Origin: an uncultured Pseudomonadales bacterium | GTDB taxonomy: Bacteria > Pseudomonadota > Gammaproteobacteria > Pseudomonadales > Pseudohongiellaceae | Assembly: GCA_943842505.1 (NCBI GenBank) | Contig: CALTDI010000014.1 | Coordinates: 56,430-120,429 of the forward strand | Reading direction: 5' to 3' | Length of the DNA: 64,000 nt | Shown here: one piece after another, positions 15,810 through 24,733 of the stretch | How positions within the stretch are numbered: position 1 is the first letter of the stretch | Layout: every line of letters begins with the position of its first letter | Notes under the pieces: model-generated | Database searches by the model: none | The model's input: the letters and a program-made list of their open reading frames with translations, nothing else | What the model was told of the DNA's origin: nothing | Program-made: the position numbers and the translations under genes

Positions 15810-17181
15810 ATGGCCCTATCGAATCTAAGGACTGAGCATCTAGAGGCCAACGTGCGCAGGTTCATTGTCTTTCGGCTACTCTATTCGGCACGCTTCTACT
15901 ATCCTGTCTTTACCGTTCTATTTCTCGATTACGGCCTCACCCTGGAGCAATTTTCCATACTTAATATTGTGTGGGCGCTGACAATAGTCTTCGCCGAGGT
16001 TCCTTCGGGCGCGATGGCAGATATCGTCGGAAGAAAACGTTTAGTAGTTTTCGCTGCAGCTCTTATGGTTATCGAGATGAGCCTGATAGTGTTCGCTCCC
16101 ATCGGTGCCTCTTCGCTACTCTTTCTCCTTTTTCTGGGTAACAGAGTTTGCTCTGGCTTGTCAGAGGCGGCAGCTAGCGGGGCGGACGAGGCGCTGGCCT
16201 ATGACTCGCTGAGTGCTCTGGGTAGAGAGGGGGATTGGTCTAAGGTTCTTGAGCGAACAACGCAGGTGGTTTCGGTTGGTTTTTATAACAATGATTCTTG
16301 GTGCGTTAGTCTATGATCCGAGCCTAGTGAATGGTTTCTTGGCTTGGTTGAATCCAGACTGGGGATTGTCGGGAGATATGATCATCAGGTTGCCGGTAAT
16401 TCTCACCTTGTTCACATCGATAATCTTGTTGATCACTACCCTGGGTTTTCATGATATCGATGCGCAAAGCGAAAGCGCTCTGGATGAGCCCGAATCAGTA
16501 GGAACCTCATTGCTAGATCCATTTAGACAGATCCTCGCCGCCGGAAGATGGACATTCAACCATCGGTTCGTGTTATTCGTTATTTTGGCTGCACTGGCTT
16601 TGGATAGTGTGGGCAGGCAGTTCGCGGTGCTCGCCAGTGAATATTACCGGCTCATAGATATTCCGGTTAGCTGGTTTGGCTTCATTGGAGCAGGCATGTC
16701 CCTGGTGGGTATAGTCAATGCAAGGTTTTCACGCTACTTGGTTGGAAACCATTCGCCGATGTTTAACTTTTTAACGCTGTCTTCGATCTTGATAACGGGG
16801 TTGCTTGGGCTCTGCTTCGCTATTCCCTACTATGGCGTGCTCTTCGCTATTGGTGCCTTTGCGATGATGGGTATGGTGCAGTTTCAATCGAGCTACTATA
16901 TCAATAAGGAGGTCGACTCTGCGCATCGGGCGACCGTATTAAGCTTTAAGGGCCTCGCCCTTAATTTGGGATTGGGGTTCGCCAGCTTTTTATATACTAG
17001 CTATGTGGTCTTTCTGCGGGCTCAAGCAGAAGGCGCGTCCTCGGAGGAAGTGCTACGCGATGGCATTTTCATAGATGCCTTGCGCGGTTTTCCGGTTTAC
17101 TTCCTATTCCTGTTTGCAGTATTTCTGCTACTGGGCTGGGCGTTTATGAAGCCGAGAAAAGCAATCTTTGAAAAGCGCTAG
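15810..17181 (+). pseudogene. MFS transporter, disrupted by a single-base frameshift
   Basis: Two overlapping frames encode one 12-span major facilitator protein of about 456 residues. The first (15810-16316) carries the cytoplasmic motif GAMADIVGRKRLV; the second, in the next frame, continues with MILGALVYDPSLVNGF. The join falls in a run of five T at 16280-16284: with four T the frame reads through as VGF-ITMILGA. The 3' part is otherwise open to 17181. Either a real inactivating insertion, a sequencing error in a homopolymer, or slippage. Substrate unknown. Neither half would make a working transporter alone. Confidence 0.8.
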
Positions 17182-17237
17182 AATTTGATCCCCATTCTAG
17201 GTTGCGAAGTGGTGTATAGAGAGGCTAGATCGGGTAA

Positions 17238-17561
17238 CTATTGAACGAAAAGATAGTCGTTAGCGTTTACGACTTCGTTGCGCAAGGGATTTTGGCTGAC
17301 GCTAATGCCGCCTGTTCGTCGGAACCTTACCTCAGCCTGACCATCACTGTTCGCACAGGTGGAAATAGGCGTTTCCGTAGAGGCGGCTATGCGTATGCGA
17401 TAGTGACTCTTCTGGCAAACCTTGTCATACAGGTCCAGACTCATCCTATTTGATGTCCCGTTTGAAATATACCAATTCACCATCCCAAACTCGGCAGGCA
17501 CGCTTGTTTGACAACCAAACAGCAAGAGGCTCATGGATAGTAGGGTCAGGATTCTAGTCAT
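17238..17561 (-). CDS. Small lipoprotein
   Basis: A 107-residue protein with a lipoprotein signal peptide: MTRILTLLSMSLLLFGC, lipobox LFGC, cysteine 17. The mature part is beta-rich, with two cysteines (VCQK and STCAN) that could form a disulfide. No family recognised. It converges with the MFS gene upstream and is divergent from putP. Confidence 0.7.
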   Translation of the reverse strand: MTRILTLLSMSLLLFGCQTSVPAEFGMVNWYISNGTSNRMSLDLYDKVCQKSHYRIRIAASTETPISTCANSDGQAEVRFRRTGGISVSQNPLRNEVVNANDYLFVQ

Positions 17562-17877
17562 TGAATAGCTACAATTTTTGGGAGCCGGGGGATTGAGTCA
17601 GCATAGAATCTATCTTCATTAATGTCTACAGGCTTTAATTATCGCGAGTAAGCTGAGAAACAGGCAAGAGAAAAGAAGAGACTGCCTGTAGACGTGTGCA
17701 GTTGATAGTAAGCTAGATTGCGCAGCTAACAGGCCAGAAGGCAATGTGTGTTTTAGCTCAGCTCAAAGCTGCTTTGGCGCGAGTCATTGAGTTAATATAG
17801 TTGAGTGACCAGCGTCAATCGATGTATAAGATCACGAAAGCGAAGCGCTTAGATTATAAGAAAGGAAGAATGAGTTA
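17562..17877. other. Intergenic region with a spaced inverted repeat
   Basis: Regulatory gap between a lipoprotein gene and putP. A perfect 10-bp inverted repeat GTCTACAGGC/GCCTGTAGAC occurs at 17624-17633 and 17684-17693 with a 50-base centre. This may be a regulator site or a remnant of an element; no ORF inside. Confidence 0.5.
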
Positions 17878-19389
17878 ATGAATACACCGACAATAGTTTC
17901 TTTGCTTGCCTACTTCTTGCTGATGATAGCAATCGGTGTGTATGGTTACTTTAAGTCTACTTCCAATGTTTCTGAGTACATGCTTGGTGGGCGCAAGCTG
18001 CACCCGGCAGTGGTTGCTTTGTCTGCCGGCGCATCGGATATGAGCGGCTGGATGTTGATGGGCTTGCCGGGAGCCATCTATCTGTCTGGGCTTGGAGCTG
18101 CCTGGATCGCCGTTGGGCTTGTAATAGGCGCTTACTGTAACTATCTTTTGGTGGCTCCTCGACTTCGTGTCTATACCGAAGAGGCCGATGATGCGATTAC
18201 TATTCCTGACTATTTTGAGAAGCGTTTTCATGATGACTCCCGTGCACTGAGAGTTTTTTCCTCTCTGGTCATCGTCATTTTTTTCACGCTCTATACGTCG
18301 GCGGGCATAGTCGCTGGCGGCAAACTATTTGAAGCTTCTTTTGGGCTGAACTATCAGATCGGCCTTGTGATTACAGCTGGTGTCGTTGTTGCCTATACCA
18401 TGTTTGGTGGTTTTCTCGCCGTCAGCCTGACCGATTTCGTGCAAGGCTGCATCATGTTTGTCGCTCTAATCTTAGTGCCGATTGTCACTTGGCAAGAGTT
18501 AGGCAATCTAGGCGCATCGGTGCAAACGCTGACAGAATTGAACCCAGATTACCTGTCATGGTTTTCCGGGATAACAGTTCTGGGGCTTATTAGTAGTCTA
18601 TCCTGGGGGCTTGGTTACTTTGGTCAACCCCATATAATCGTTCGCTTCATGGCAATTCGATCTCTGGCTGAGATGAAGACGGCGCGTCGAATCGGTATGA
18701 CCTGGATGGTGACCGCAGTCATTGGAGCTGTATTAACCGGGCTGCTGGGATTTCTCTATGTCAGCCAGAGCGTTTCCGTTTTGGACGACCCTGAAACTGT
18801 CTTTATTCTGTTATCACAGGTGCTATTTAATCCCTATATTTCCGGATTTCTGCTAGCGGCGATTCTTGCCGCTATTATGAGCACAATCTCGTCGCAGCTT
18901 TTGGTGTCTTCAAGTTCTCTCACCGAAGACTTCTATAAGAATTTTTTGCGGAAGAGCGCGACACAAGCTGAGCTAGTGGCCGTTGGCCGTGGCTCTGTTC
19001 TCGCTGTTGCGGTAGTGGCTACAATTCTTGCCCGCGATAGTAATAGTTCGATTCTAGATCTTGTTAGCAATGCATGGGCAGGCTTTGGTGCTGCATTTGG
19101 GCCGGTAATTTTGCTCAGCCTGTTCTGGGTGGGATTGACACGAAATGGCGCTCTGGTTTCTATGCTCTGCGGCGCTGTGACGGTACTGTTTTGGATCTAC
19201 AGCCCTTTTACCATTGGTGGCGAGGCCTTATCTGCTGTCATCTACGAGATAGTCCCCGGCTTTATTGTAGCGACTACCGCTGCAATTCTTGTTTCCAAGT
19301 TTGATGCTGCTCCGAGTACTGCAATCAGCGAGAGGCACCAGCATATTTCCGCACTAATGATTCGAGATAAAGGGGTCGGAGGGATTTAA
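17878..19389 (+). CDS. putP: Sodium/proline symporter PutP
   Basis: The 503-residue, 13-span sodium:solute symporter matches PutP along its length: SEYMLGGRKLHPAVVALSAGASDMSGWMLMG, the YTMFGGFLAVSLTDFVQG core and the AAIMSTISSQLLVSSSSLTEDFY sodium-site helix. It imports proline with Na+ across the inner membrane. GGAA-type SD precedes ATG. The last six residues (KGVGGI) and the TAA stop are encoded by a REP-like palindrome, so the original C-terminus has been replaced. No putA gene is nearby. Confidence 0.95.
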   Translation: MNTPTIVSLLAYFLLMIAIGVYGYFKSTSNVSEYMLGGRKLHPAVVALSAGASDMSGWMLMGLPGAIYLSGLGAAWIAVGLVIGAYCNYLLVAPRLRVYTEEADDAITIPDYFEKRFHDDSRALRVFSSLVIVIFFTLYTSAGIVAGGKLFEASFGLNYQIGLVITAGVVVAYTMFGGFLAVSLTDFVQGCIMFVALILVPIVTWQELGNLGASVQTLTELNPDYLSWFSGITVLGLISSLSWGLGYFGQPHIIVRFMAIRSLAEMKTARRIGMTWMVTAVIGAVLTGLLGFLYVSQSVSVLDDPETVFILLSQVLFNPYISGFLLAAILAAIMSTISSQLLVSSSSLTEDFYKNFLRKSATQAELVAVGRGSVLAVAVVATILARDSNSSILDLVSNAWAGFGAAFGPVILLSLFWVGLTRNGALVSMLCGAVTVLFWIYSPFTIGGEALSAVIYEIVPGFIVATTAAILVSKFDAAPSTAISERHQHISALMIRDKGVGGI

Positions 19390-19412
19390 TTTTAATCCCT
19401 CCGACCCCTTTA
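19368..19412. repeat. REP-like palindrome, copy 3, overlapping the end of putP
   Basis: Arms 19368-19386 and 19394-19412 (19 bp) with a 7-base loop, same core as copies 1, 2 and 4. The left arm is translated as the C-terminus of PutP and its ATTTAA gives the stop. It lies between converging putP and ybiT. Confidence 0.93.
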
Positions 19413-19418
19413 ATTTTT

Positions 19419-21032
19419 CTATCTGATATTCGCGATATTGGCCGCTTCTTGCTGGCTCGCTAGAAATTCTTCGTAGTCGCCTTGAAAATCTATCAACTTA
19501 TGATCTCGAATCTCGATGACTCGGGTAGCCAGTGAGGAAACGAATTCTCGGTCGTGGCTCACAAAAATCAGTGTCCCCTCATAGTGAGTCAGGGCCAGGT
19601 TTAAAGCTTCGATGGTTTCCATGTCCAGATGGTTGGTGGGTTCGTCCATGATCAGCACATTCGGGTCCATCATCATCAGCTTGCCGAAGAGCAGCCTATT
19701 CTTCTCGCCTCCGGAACAGACCTTCACTGACTTCTCGAAATCTTCCGAGGAGAACAAGAGCCTGCCTAGGGTGGCGCGCACGATCTGATCGCCATGGCTT
19801 GGTTTGCGCCACTGGCTCATCCAGTCAAATAGGTTCTGATCGCTATCGAAATCCTTGGTACTGTCCTGCGGGCAGTATCCCAGAGTAGCGGCTTCGGCCC
19901 ATTGCACGGTTCCATGATTTACCGAGAGCTCATTTAGCAGGCAGCGTAGAAAGGTAGTTTTACCCACGCCGTTCTCACCGATGACTGCCAGGCGAGTTCC
20001 TGCTTCCATTATCATATTGCCGCCTTCGAAGAGGGGCTCACCATCGAAGCCATGGCCTAAGTCTTCGAGTGTAAGAGCCTGACGATGCAGCTTCTTATCC
20101 TGCTTGAATCGAATATAGGGGCTCACTCGGCTAGAAGGCTTGATGTCTTCCAGTTCAATTTTTTCTATCTGCTTCGCTCGTGAAGTGGCCTGCTTGGCTT
20201 TTGATGCGTTGGCAGAGAAACGACTCACGAAGTGTTTAAGTTCGCTGATCTGAGCTGATTTTTTAGCGTTGACCGACTGTAGCCGTTCTCTGGCCTGAGT
20301 AGAGGCGATCATGAAATCATCGTAGTTTCCTGGATACAGGCGTAACTCACCGTAGTCGATGTCGGCCATATGCGTGCATACAGAGTTCAGGAAGTGTCTA
20401 TCGTGAGAGATGATTATCATCGTGCATTTACGTTCGGCCAATACGCCCTCTAGCCAACGAATAGCATTGATGTCCAGATTGTTGGTAGGCTCATCGAGCA
20501 GCAGAATGTCGGGGTCTGAGAACAAGGCTTGCGCCAGTAGCACTCTTAGCTTCCAGCCTGGGGCAACTTCGCTCATGGGGCCTAGATGTAATTCTTGTGC
20601 GATACCCGCGCCCATAAGCAATTCACCGGCGCGGCTTTCGGCGCTATAGCCGTCTAATTCGGCGAACTGAATCTCTAGCTCGGCTACCTTCATGCCGTCT
20701 TCTTCAGACATTTCCGGCATAGAATAGATACGATCCCGTTCCTCCTTGATCTCCCACAGCTCTGCATGCCCCATGATGACTGTATCGATTACATTGAATT
20801 CTTCGAAGGCGAATTGGTTCTGGCTCAAGGTTCCCAGTCGCTCGTTAGGTGTTAGGGACACATTGCCTGATGTGGGAGTGAGGCTGCCTTCCAGGATCTT
20901 CATGAAGGTAGACTTGCCGCAGCCATTGGCGCCGATCAATCCATAACGATTGCCGTCACCGAATTTGACCGAAATATTTTCAAATAGGGGTTTGGCACCA
21001 AATTGCATAGTGATGTTTGCAGTAGAGATCAC
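19419..21032 (-). CDS. ybiT: ABC-F family ATPase YbiT
   Basis: The 537-residue protein has two ABC domains without membrane segments: Walker [10 protein letters not shown] and GENGVGKTT, signatures in [14 protein letters not shown] and [14 protein letters not shown], Walker [12 protein letters not shown] and [11 protein letters not shown]. The linker between domains (about 240-310) is basic and helical. Residues such as [17 protein letters not shown] match E. coli YbiT closely. ABC-F proteins act on ribosomes. Starts at GTG with AGGA upstream. The REP copy 3 ends six bases after its stop. Confidence 0.93.
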   Translation of the reverse strand: MISTANITMQFGAKPLFENISVKFGDGNRYGLIGANGCGKSTFMKILEGSLTPTSGNVSLTPNERLGTLSQNQFAFEEFNVIDTVIMGHAELWEIKEERDRIYSMPEMSEEDGMKVAELEIQFAELDGYSAESRAGELLMGAGIAQELHLGPMSEVAPGWKLRVLLAQALFSDPDILLLDEPTNNLDINAIRWLEGVLAERKCTMIIISHDRHFLNSVCTHMADIDYGELRLYPGNYDDFMIASTQARERLQSVNAKKSAQISELKHFVSRFSANASKAKQATSRAKQIEKIELEDIKPSSRVSPYIRFKQDKKLHRQALTLEDLGHGFDGEPLFEGGNMIMEAGTRLAVIGENGVGKTTFLRCLLNELSVNHGTVQWAEAATLGYCPQDSTKDFDSDQNLFDWMSQWRKPSHGDQIVRATLGRLLFSSEDFEKSVKVCSGGEKNRLLFGKLMMMDPNVLIMDEPTNHLDMETIEALNLALTHYEGTLIFVSHDREFVSSLATRVIEIRDHKLIDFQGDYEEFLASQQEAANIANIR

Positions 21033-21404
21033 AAAGGACGTCCTAAAGGGTAAAAATGAATGAATAGCGATTTTTAGCAGGCTTGCATTGAGGAGCGCTA
21101 CTATAGGGATTTGTTGGGATTAGGTCGAGTGAAATTCCATTTGATTTGGTCTATTTGCGGCTTGTTTCAGCAAGATTCTGCTCTATATTTCCATGTCCTG
21201 CCGTCTAGCCTTCATTGCATAAGCCATTTTCTCTATTACAAAATGTTATAAATTAAACCCCTTTTGGCCTATGTCTTGCCTGCTCTTCGCCTCATACTAC
21301 GCGCTGATTTTTTGCCCTGTTCTGCTTCTCTGAACTGCCTATCCGGCGCGAGTCAGGAGGCTGCGGGCCTGGTGTTCGAAAGAACTAATAAATGGAGTCC
21401 AAAA
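21033..21404. other. Intergenic region upstream of the TonB receptor
   Basis: With the receptor start moved to TTG at 21405, about 370 bases separate it from ybiT. The stretch 21220-21260 is AT-rich (ACAAAATGTTATAAATTAAA) and may hold a promoter; no separate ORF is convincing. Confidence 0.4.
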
Positions 21405-23588
21405 TTGAATAAAGTGCCCTTTTTGCCGCGTAAATACGTTCTAGTGGCGTGTGTTAGCAGCCTGTTGCTGGCTAGTCACATTCAATTGGCCGTGGCGCAG
21501 GATCAGCCTACAACTGACGAAAACGCGACGGTTACTTATCCTGCAAGCTTCTTCGAGCAATACCAGCCCTATTCGGTTAACGATATGTTGGTTCGCATTC
21601 CGGGCATCAACCTTGCTCGAGGCGGAGGCGGAGGCGGAGGTGGAGGTGCAGGCGGGTCTGACGGCAACCGCCGCGGGCTGGGAGCCGGGGGCGATCAGGT
21701 GTTGATCAATGGACGCCGCATAGCGGGTAAGGGCAATGAGGGTAATCAGCAGCTTTCTCGTATTCCGGCAACCGATGTTCAATACATCGAGATTATCCGC
21801 GGCACCTCCGGTGATCTGGATGTACGTGGTGGATCCCAGGTTATCAATATCGTTCTGTTGGAGGCCGAGTCCAGCACCTCCTATGCCTATGAAATCAATT
21901 TGGACAACTACCACGATGGCAAATACCAGCCAGGCGGTAAATTTGCGATCACGGGCCAGAATGGTGGCTTCACCTATTTCTTGAGCGCCGAGCTAGAGCC
22001 GCGCTGGGAATTTCGTGATGGTTTCGAGGAAAGCTTCAACGTGGATGGCAGCCTCAATGAGATTATCGACCGCGACCAGGGTTCAGACGCGTGGCCGACG
22101 TCCTTCGCGGCAAATCTGGGTTATGAGTTTGACGAACGCAATATCGCCAATCTGAACTTTCAGCTGACCAACAATGAGTTCGACGCCTATGCCGATCGTA
22201 CCATCACCAACTTTCGTGTCGACCCAGCTACTGTCAGGGTGGAGCGTGATGAGACCCCCACTGAGGATGGTTCTTGGGAGATTGGTGGCGACTATATGCA
22301 TGTTTTTGCAGACGGCAGTCGCTGGCGTACGCTGTTCATCGTAAACGAAGCCGAGAACGATTCAGTGCGTGACCGCCTGCAGATTGACGGCAGTGCCATC
22401 ACTAAGGATCTATTTCTGGCCAACTATGCAAAGACGCAAGAACGTATCCTGCGCTCGTCGTATGTGTTCGATCTCACCGAAATGCAGTCATTGGAGGCGG
22501 GTGTTGAGCGCGCACAGACGATTCTAGATACGTCGCTGCAGCTGGGCTTGTTAAGGACGGCTGCAGATGCCGTTCAAGGCGGCCCTCGCTTCGGCGGCTT
22601 GTCGCCCATTACCGATGCCAATGGCACGGTGGAGGAACTGCGTTATGAATACTTTGCCATTCATAACTGGCAGATGAATGACCGCATGAGCCTGGAAACA
22701 ACGCTTCTGTTTGAAGACAGTGAAATCTCCCAATCCGGGGATGTTGCCAAGTCGCGCAGCTTTACCTTCTTCCGGCCCAAGGTCGATTACCGTTTTGATA
22801 TCACCCCCGCTATACAGTTTCGAGCAACCGCCGAGAAAGACGTCGCCCAGCTAAGCTTTTCTGACTTCACTGCCAGTATCGATGGATCCGATGACGAGCA
22901 GAACGCCTTCGAAGGCAATGCCGATCTGCGCCAAACACAGTCTTGGCGTTATCTTGCCAACCTCGAATACCGTTTGCCTAATGATGCGGGTGTGCTTAGT
23001 GGTAACTTCTTCTACAACGATTTCGACGATCTGATCGACAACGTCGATGTGTCTACGGCAACACAAGTCCTGGGCGCTCGTGGCAACATCGGCAGTGGTG
23101 AGCAGTATGGTATTAATCTGAATAGCAGCATCCGCCTGTCGATGATTAACCAGCCAAATATGCTTCTTACGGCGGGTCTTAATCTGGAGGAATCCAGTCT
23201 TACCGATCCATTCCTGAAAGTTGAACGCGAGCGTTCTATTCGCGGCGGTGCCAGTCGCTACAGTTTTGGTTTCCGTCATGATATACCCTCTCGCAACAAT
23301 ATGAACTGGGGGTTCAATTATCGCCGTGAGTTCTACAATGACTTCCTTGTGTATGATGTAGACAAGATTGAGGAATATCCAAAGGTTGGCTCTATCTCCA
23401 CCTGGATCGAAGTGCAAGCCTGGGGTGGTTTGGTTTATCGCTTTGAAACACGAGATTCACGCGACCGCTGCCGCATTCGTACGCGTTACACCAATGGCAC
23501 TATCGCCACCGGTGTTATCGACGAGATCGAAGATTCTTGTTCCGACGCCGGCCCGGTTTTGGCTATCAAAATTCGCGGTACGTTCTGA
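21405..23588 (+). CDS. TonB-dependent outer-membrane receptor
   Basis: About 727 residues from a TTG start with GGAG seven bases upstream; the open frame extends to 21264 but the signal peptide (MNKVPFLPRKYVLVACV...LAVAQ) begins here. The plug domain includes YSVNDMLVRIPGINLARGG, DQVLINGRRIAGK and VQYIEIIRGTSGDLDVRGGSQVINIVL. It is interrupted by nine consecutive glycines encoded by GGCGGA-type repeats. The rest is a beta-barrel ending in IRGTF, the C-terminal phenylalanine used by the Bam machinery. It imports an unknown ligand using proton-motive force. Confidence 0.9.
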   Translation: MNKVPFLPRKYVLVACVSSLLLASHIQLAVAQDQPTTDENATVTYPASFFEQYQPYSVNDMLVRIPGINLARGGGGGGGGGAGGSDGNRRGLGAGGDQVLINGRRIAGKGNEGNQQLSRIPATDVQYIEIIRGTSGDLDVRGGSQVINIVLLEAESSTSYAYEINLDNYHDGKYQPGGKFAITGQNGGFTYFLSAELEPRWEFRDGFEESFNVDGSLNEIIDRDQGSDAWPTSFAANLGYEFDERNIANLNFQLTNNEFDAYADRTITNFRVDPATVRVERDETPTEDGSWEIGGDYMHVFADGSRWRTLFIVNEAENDSVRDRLQIDGSAITKDLFLANYAKTQERILRSSYVFDLTEMQSLEAGVERAQTILDTSLQLGLLRTAADAVQGGPRFGGLSPITDANGTVEELRYEYFAIHNWQMNDRMSLETTLLFEDSEISQSGDVAKSRSFTFFRPKVDYRFDITPAIQFRATAEKDVAQLSFSDFTASIDGSDDEQNAFEGNADLRQTQSWRYLANLEYRLPNDAGVLSGNFFYNDFDDLIDNVDVSTATQVLGARGNIGSGEQYGINLNSSIRLSMINQPNMLLTAGLNLEESSLTDPFLKVERERSIRGGASRYSFGFRHDIPSRNNMNWGFNYRREFYNDFLVYDVDKIEEYPKVGSISTWIEVQAWGGLVYRFETRDSRDRCRIRTRYTNGTIATGVIDEIEDSCSDAGPVLAIKIRGTF

Positions 23589-23650
23589 TCAGCTTGGAAA
23601 AATTATAACCATTAGACTGATTGGTAGAAGAGTGGGTGAGAGAGTGATCT

Positions 23651-23686
23651 CTAGAGACAGGCCTTGATCATCAAGGTCTGCCTCTA
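23651..23686. terminator. Hairpin between converging genes
   Basis: CTAGAGACAGGCCTTGAT pairs with the downstream arm ending CTCTAG, with one mismatch and one wobble. No long T-run follows, but the position between the TonB receptor and the acidic-protein gene suits a terminator. Confidence 0.4.
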
Positions 23687-23700
23687 GCATGGTTAATACC

Positions 23701-24450
23701 TTAAGTGCTGCCGCTACTGTCAGTTGATGTGCTCGAGTCATCATCATCATCATCGTCATCGTCTTCAACATCATCTGAAAAGCCATCTCCGTCGAGATCG
23801 TCATCGACTTCTCCGTCACCGTCTGCATCTATAGACAAGGCTTCGTCGCTGATAGTTAGCCCCACTATATCGATCAGTCCTAACAAACCTTTGAACCAGT
23901 CGTTAATGTTGAGTGGGTCTCCCCCGGGGTTGGTCAGGATGAGGCCTAGCTGGTAGGTGCCAGCAGGCAGAGTGCTGACATCGACATTCTCGATCTCGAA
24001 GAGTTTCTGTTCTTCGCTGTTCGCTTGATCACTGACAGGGAGAACTACGGCGTCGCTCAATGCTTCCAGCGCAGCCTGAGTGTCTGTGGTAGTAACGTCG
24101 TCGGTGGTGTCGCTAGAGTCCGCATCGGAGTCGCTACTATCGTCAGAGCTCTCCTGTACTGGTGCGAAGACAACTACATAGGCATCGACTTCGCCACCGC
24201 TGACTAAACCTGCTCCACGATTAAATTTCAAGCTGATCGCCAGCGGATCGCCGGTGTAAAAAATGTCTTTTGCCGTGACAATGCGGGCAGATATCCCGTC
24301 GGAGGCATTACCAACTCCGAGGTTCTTGTTCTTGCCGTTACCTTTCCCTTGGCTATTTCCCTGAGCCCATACTGCGGTTGAGGCTATTAAGAACGTTAGT
24401 GATAGCATGATTGTGCTGAACCTGAGAATGGATCTAAGAAGAATATTCAT
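23701..24450 (-). CDS. Secreted acidic protein with calcium-binding-like aspartate repeats
   Basis: A 249-residue protein with a signal peptide (about 1-30, ending VWAQ), an NSQGKGNGKNKN spacer, a beta-rich domain, and two acidic tracts: SSDDSSDSDADSSDTTDD in the middle and DADGDGEVDDDLDGDGFSDD near the C-terminus followed by nine consecutive aspartates. The DxDGDGxxDD pattern resembles dockerin or thrombospondin type 3 calcium loops. The poly-aspartate is encoded by TCATCATCATCAT-type repeats on the plus strand and may vary in length. It is probably envelope-associated. Family not recognised. Confidence 0.75.
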   Translation of the reverse strand: MNILLRSILRFSTIMLSLTFLIASTAVWAQGNSQGKGNGKNKNLGVGNASDGISARIVTAKDIFYTGDPLAISLKFNRGAGLVSGGEVDAYVVVFAPVQESSDDSSDSDADSSDTTDDVTTTDTQAALEALSDAVVLPVSDQANSEEQKLFEIENVDVSTLPAGTYQLGLILTNPGGDPLNINDWFKGLLGLIDIVGLTISDEALSIDADGDGEVDDDLDGDGFSDDVEDDDDDDDDDSSTSTDSSGST

Positions 24451-24733
24451 CTGTATTGCCCTGTGAAATATGAATGATCGTTGGTCTGCTTCTTTGTAAG
24501 AGATTCATAGTTTTGCATTAAGCGTCACCTCGGTATGTGACAGTGTTCGCGTTATGGGGATAAGGCTAGGAGTGCAGAACGAAGGTGCAGCCACCTCGTG
24601 AAGGGTTGAGAGGAGCTGGCTAGAAGGCTGCAGGGGGAAAGGTTGATCGGGGCAGCAAATATCGAACAGTTTCGATCCATGCAATTACTTTCTGCAAGAG
24701 ACTAACTATGCGGTTGAGCTATTTCAGCCTTCT

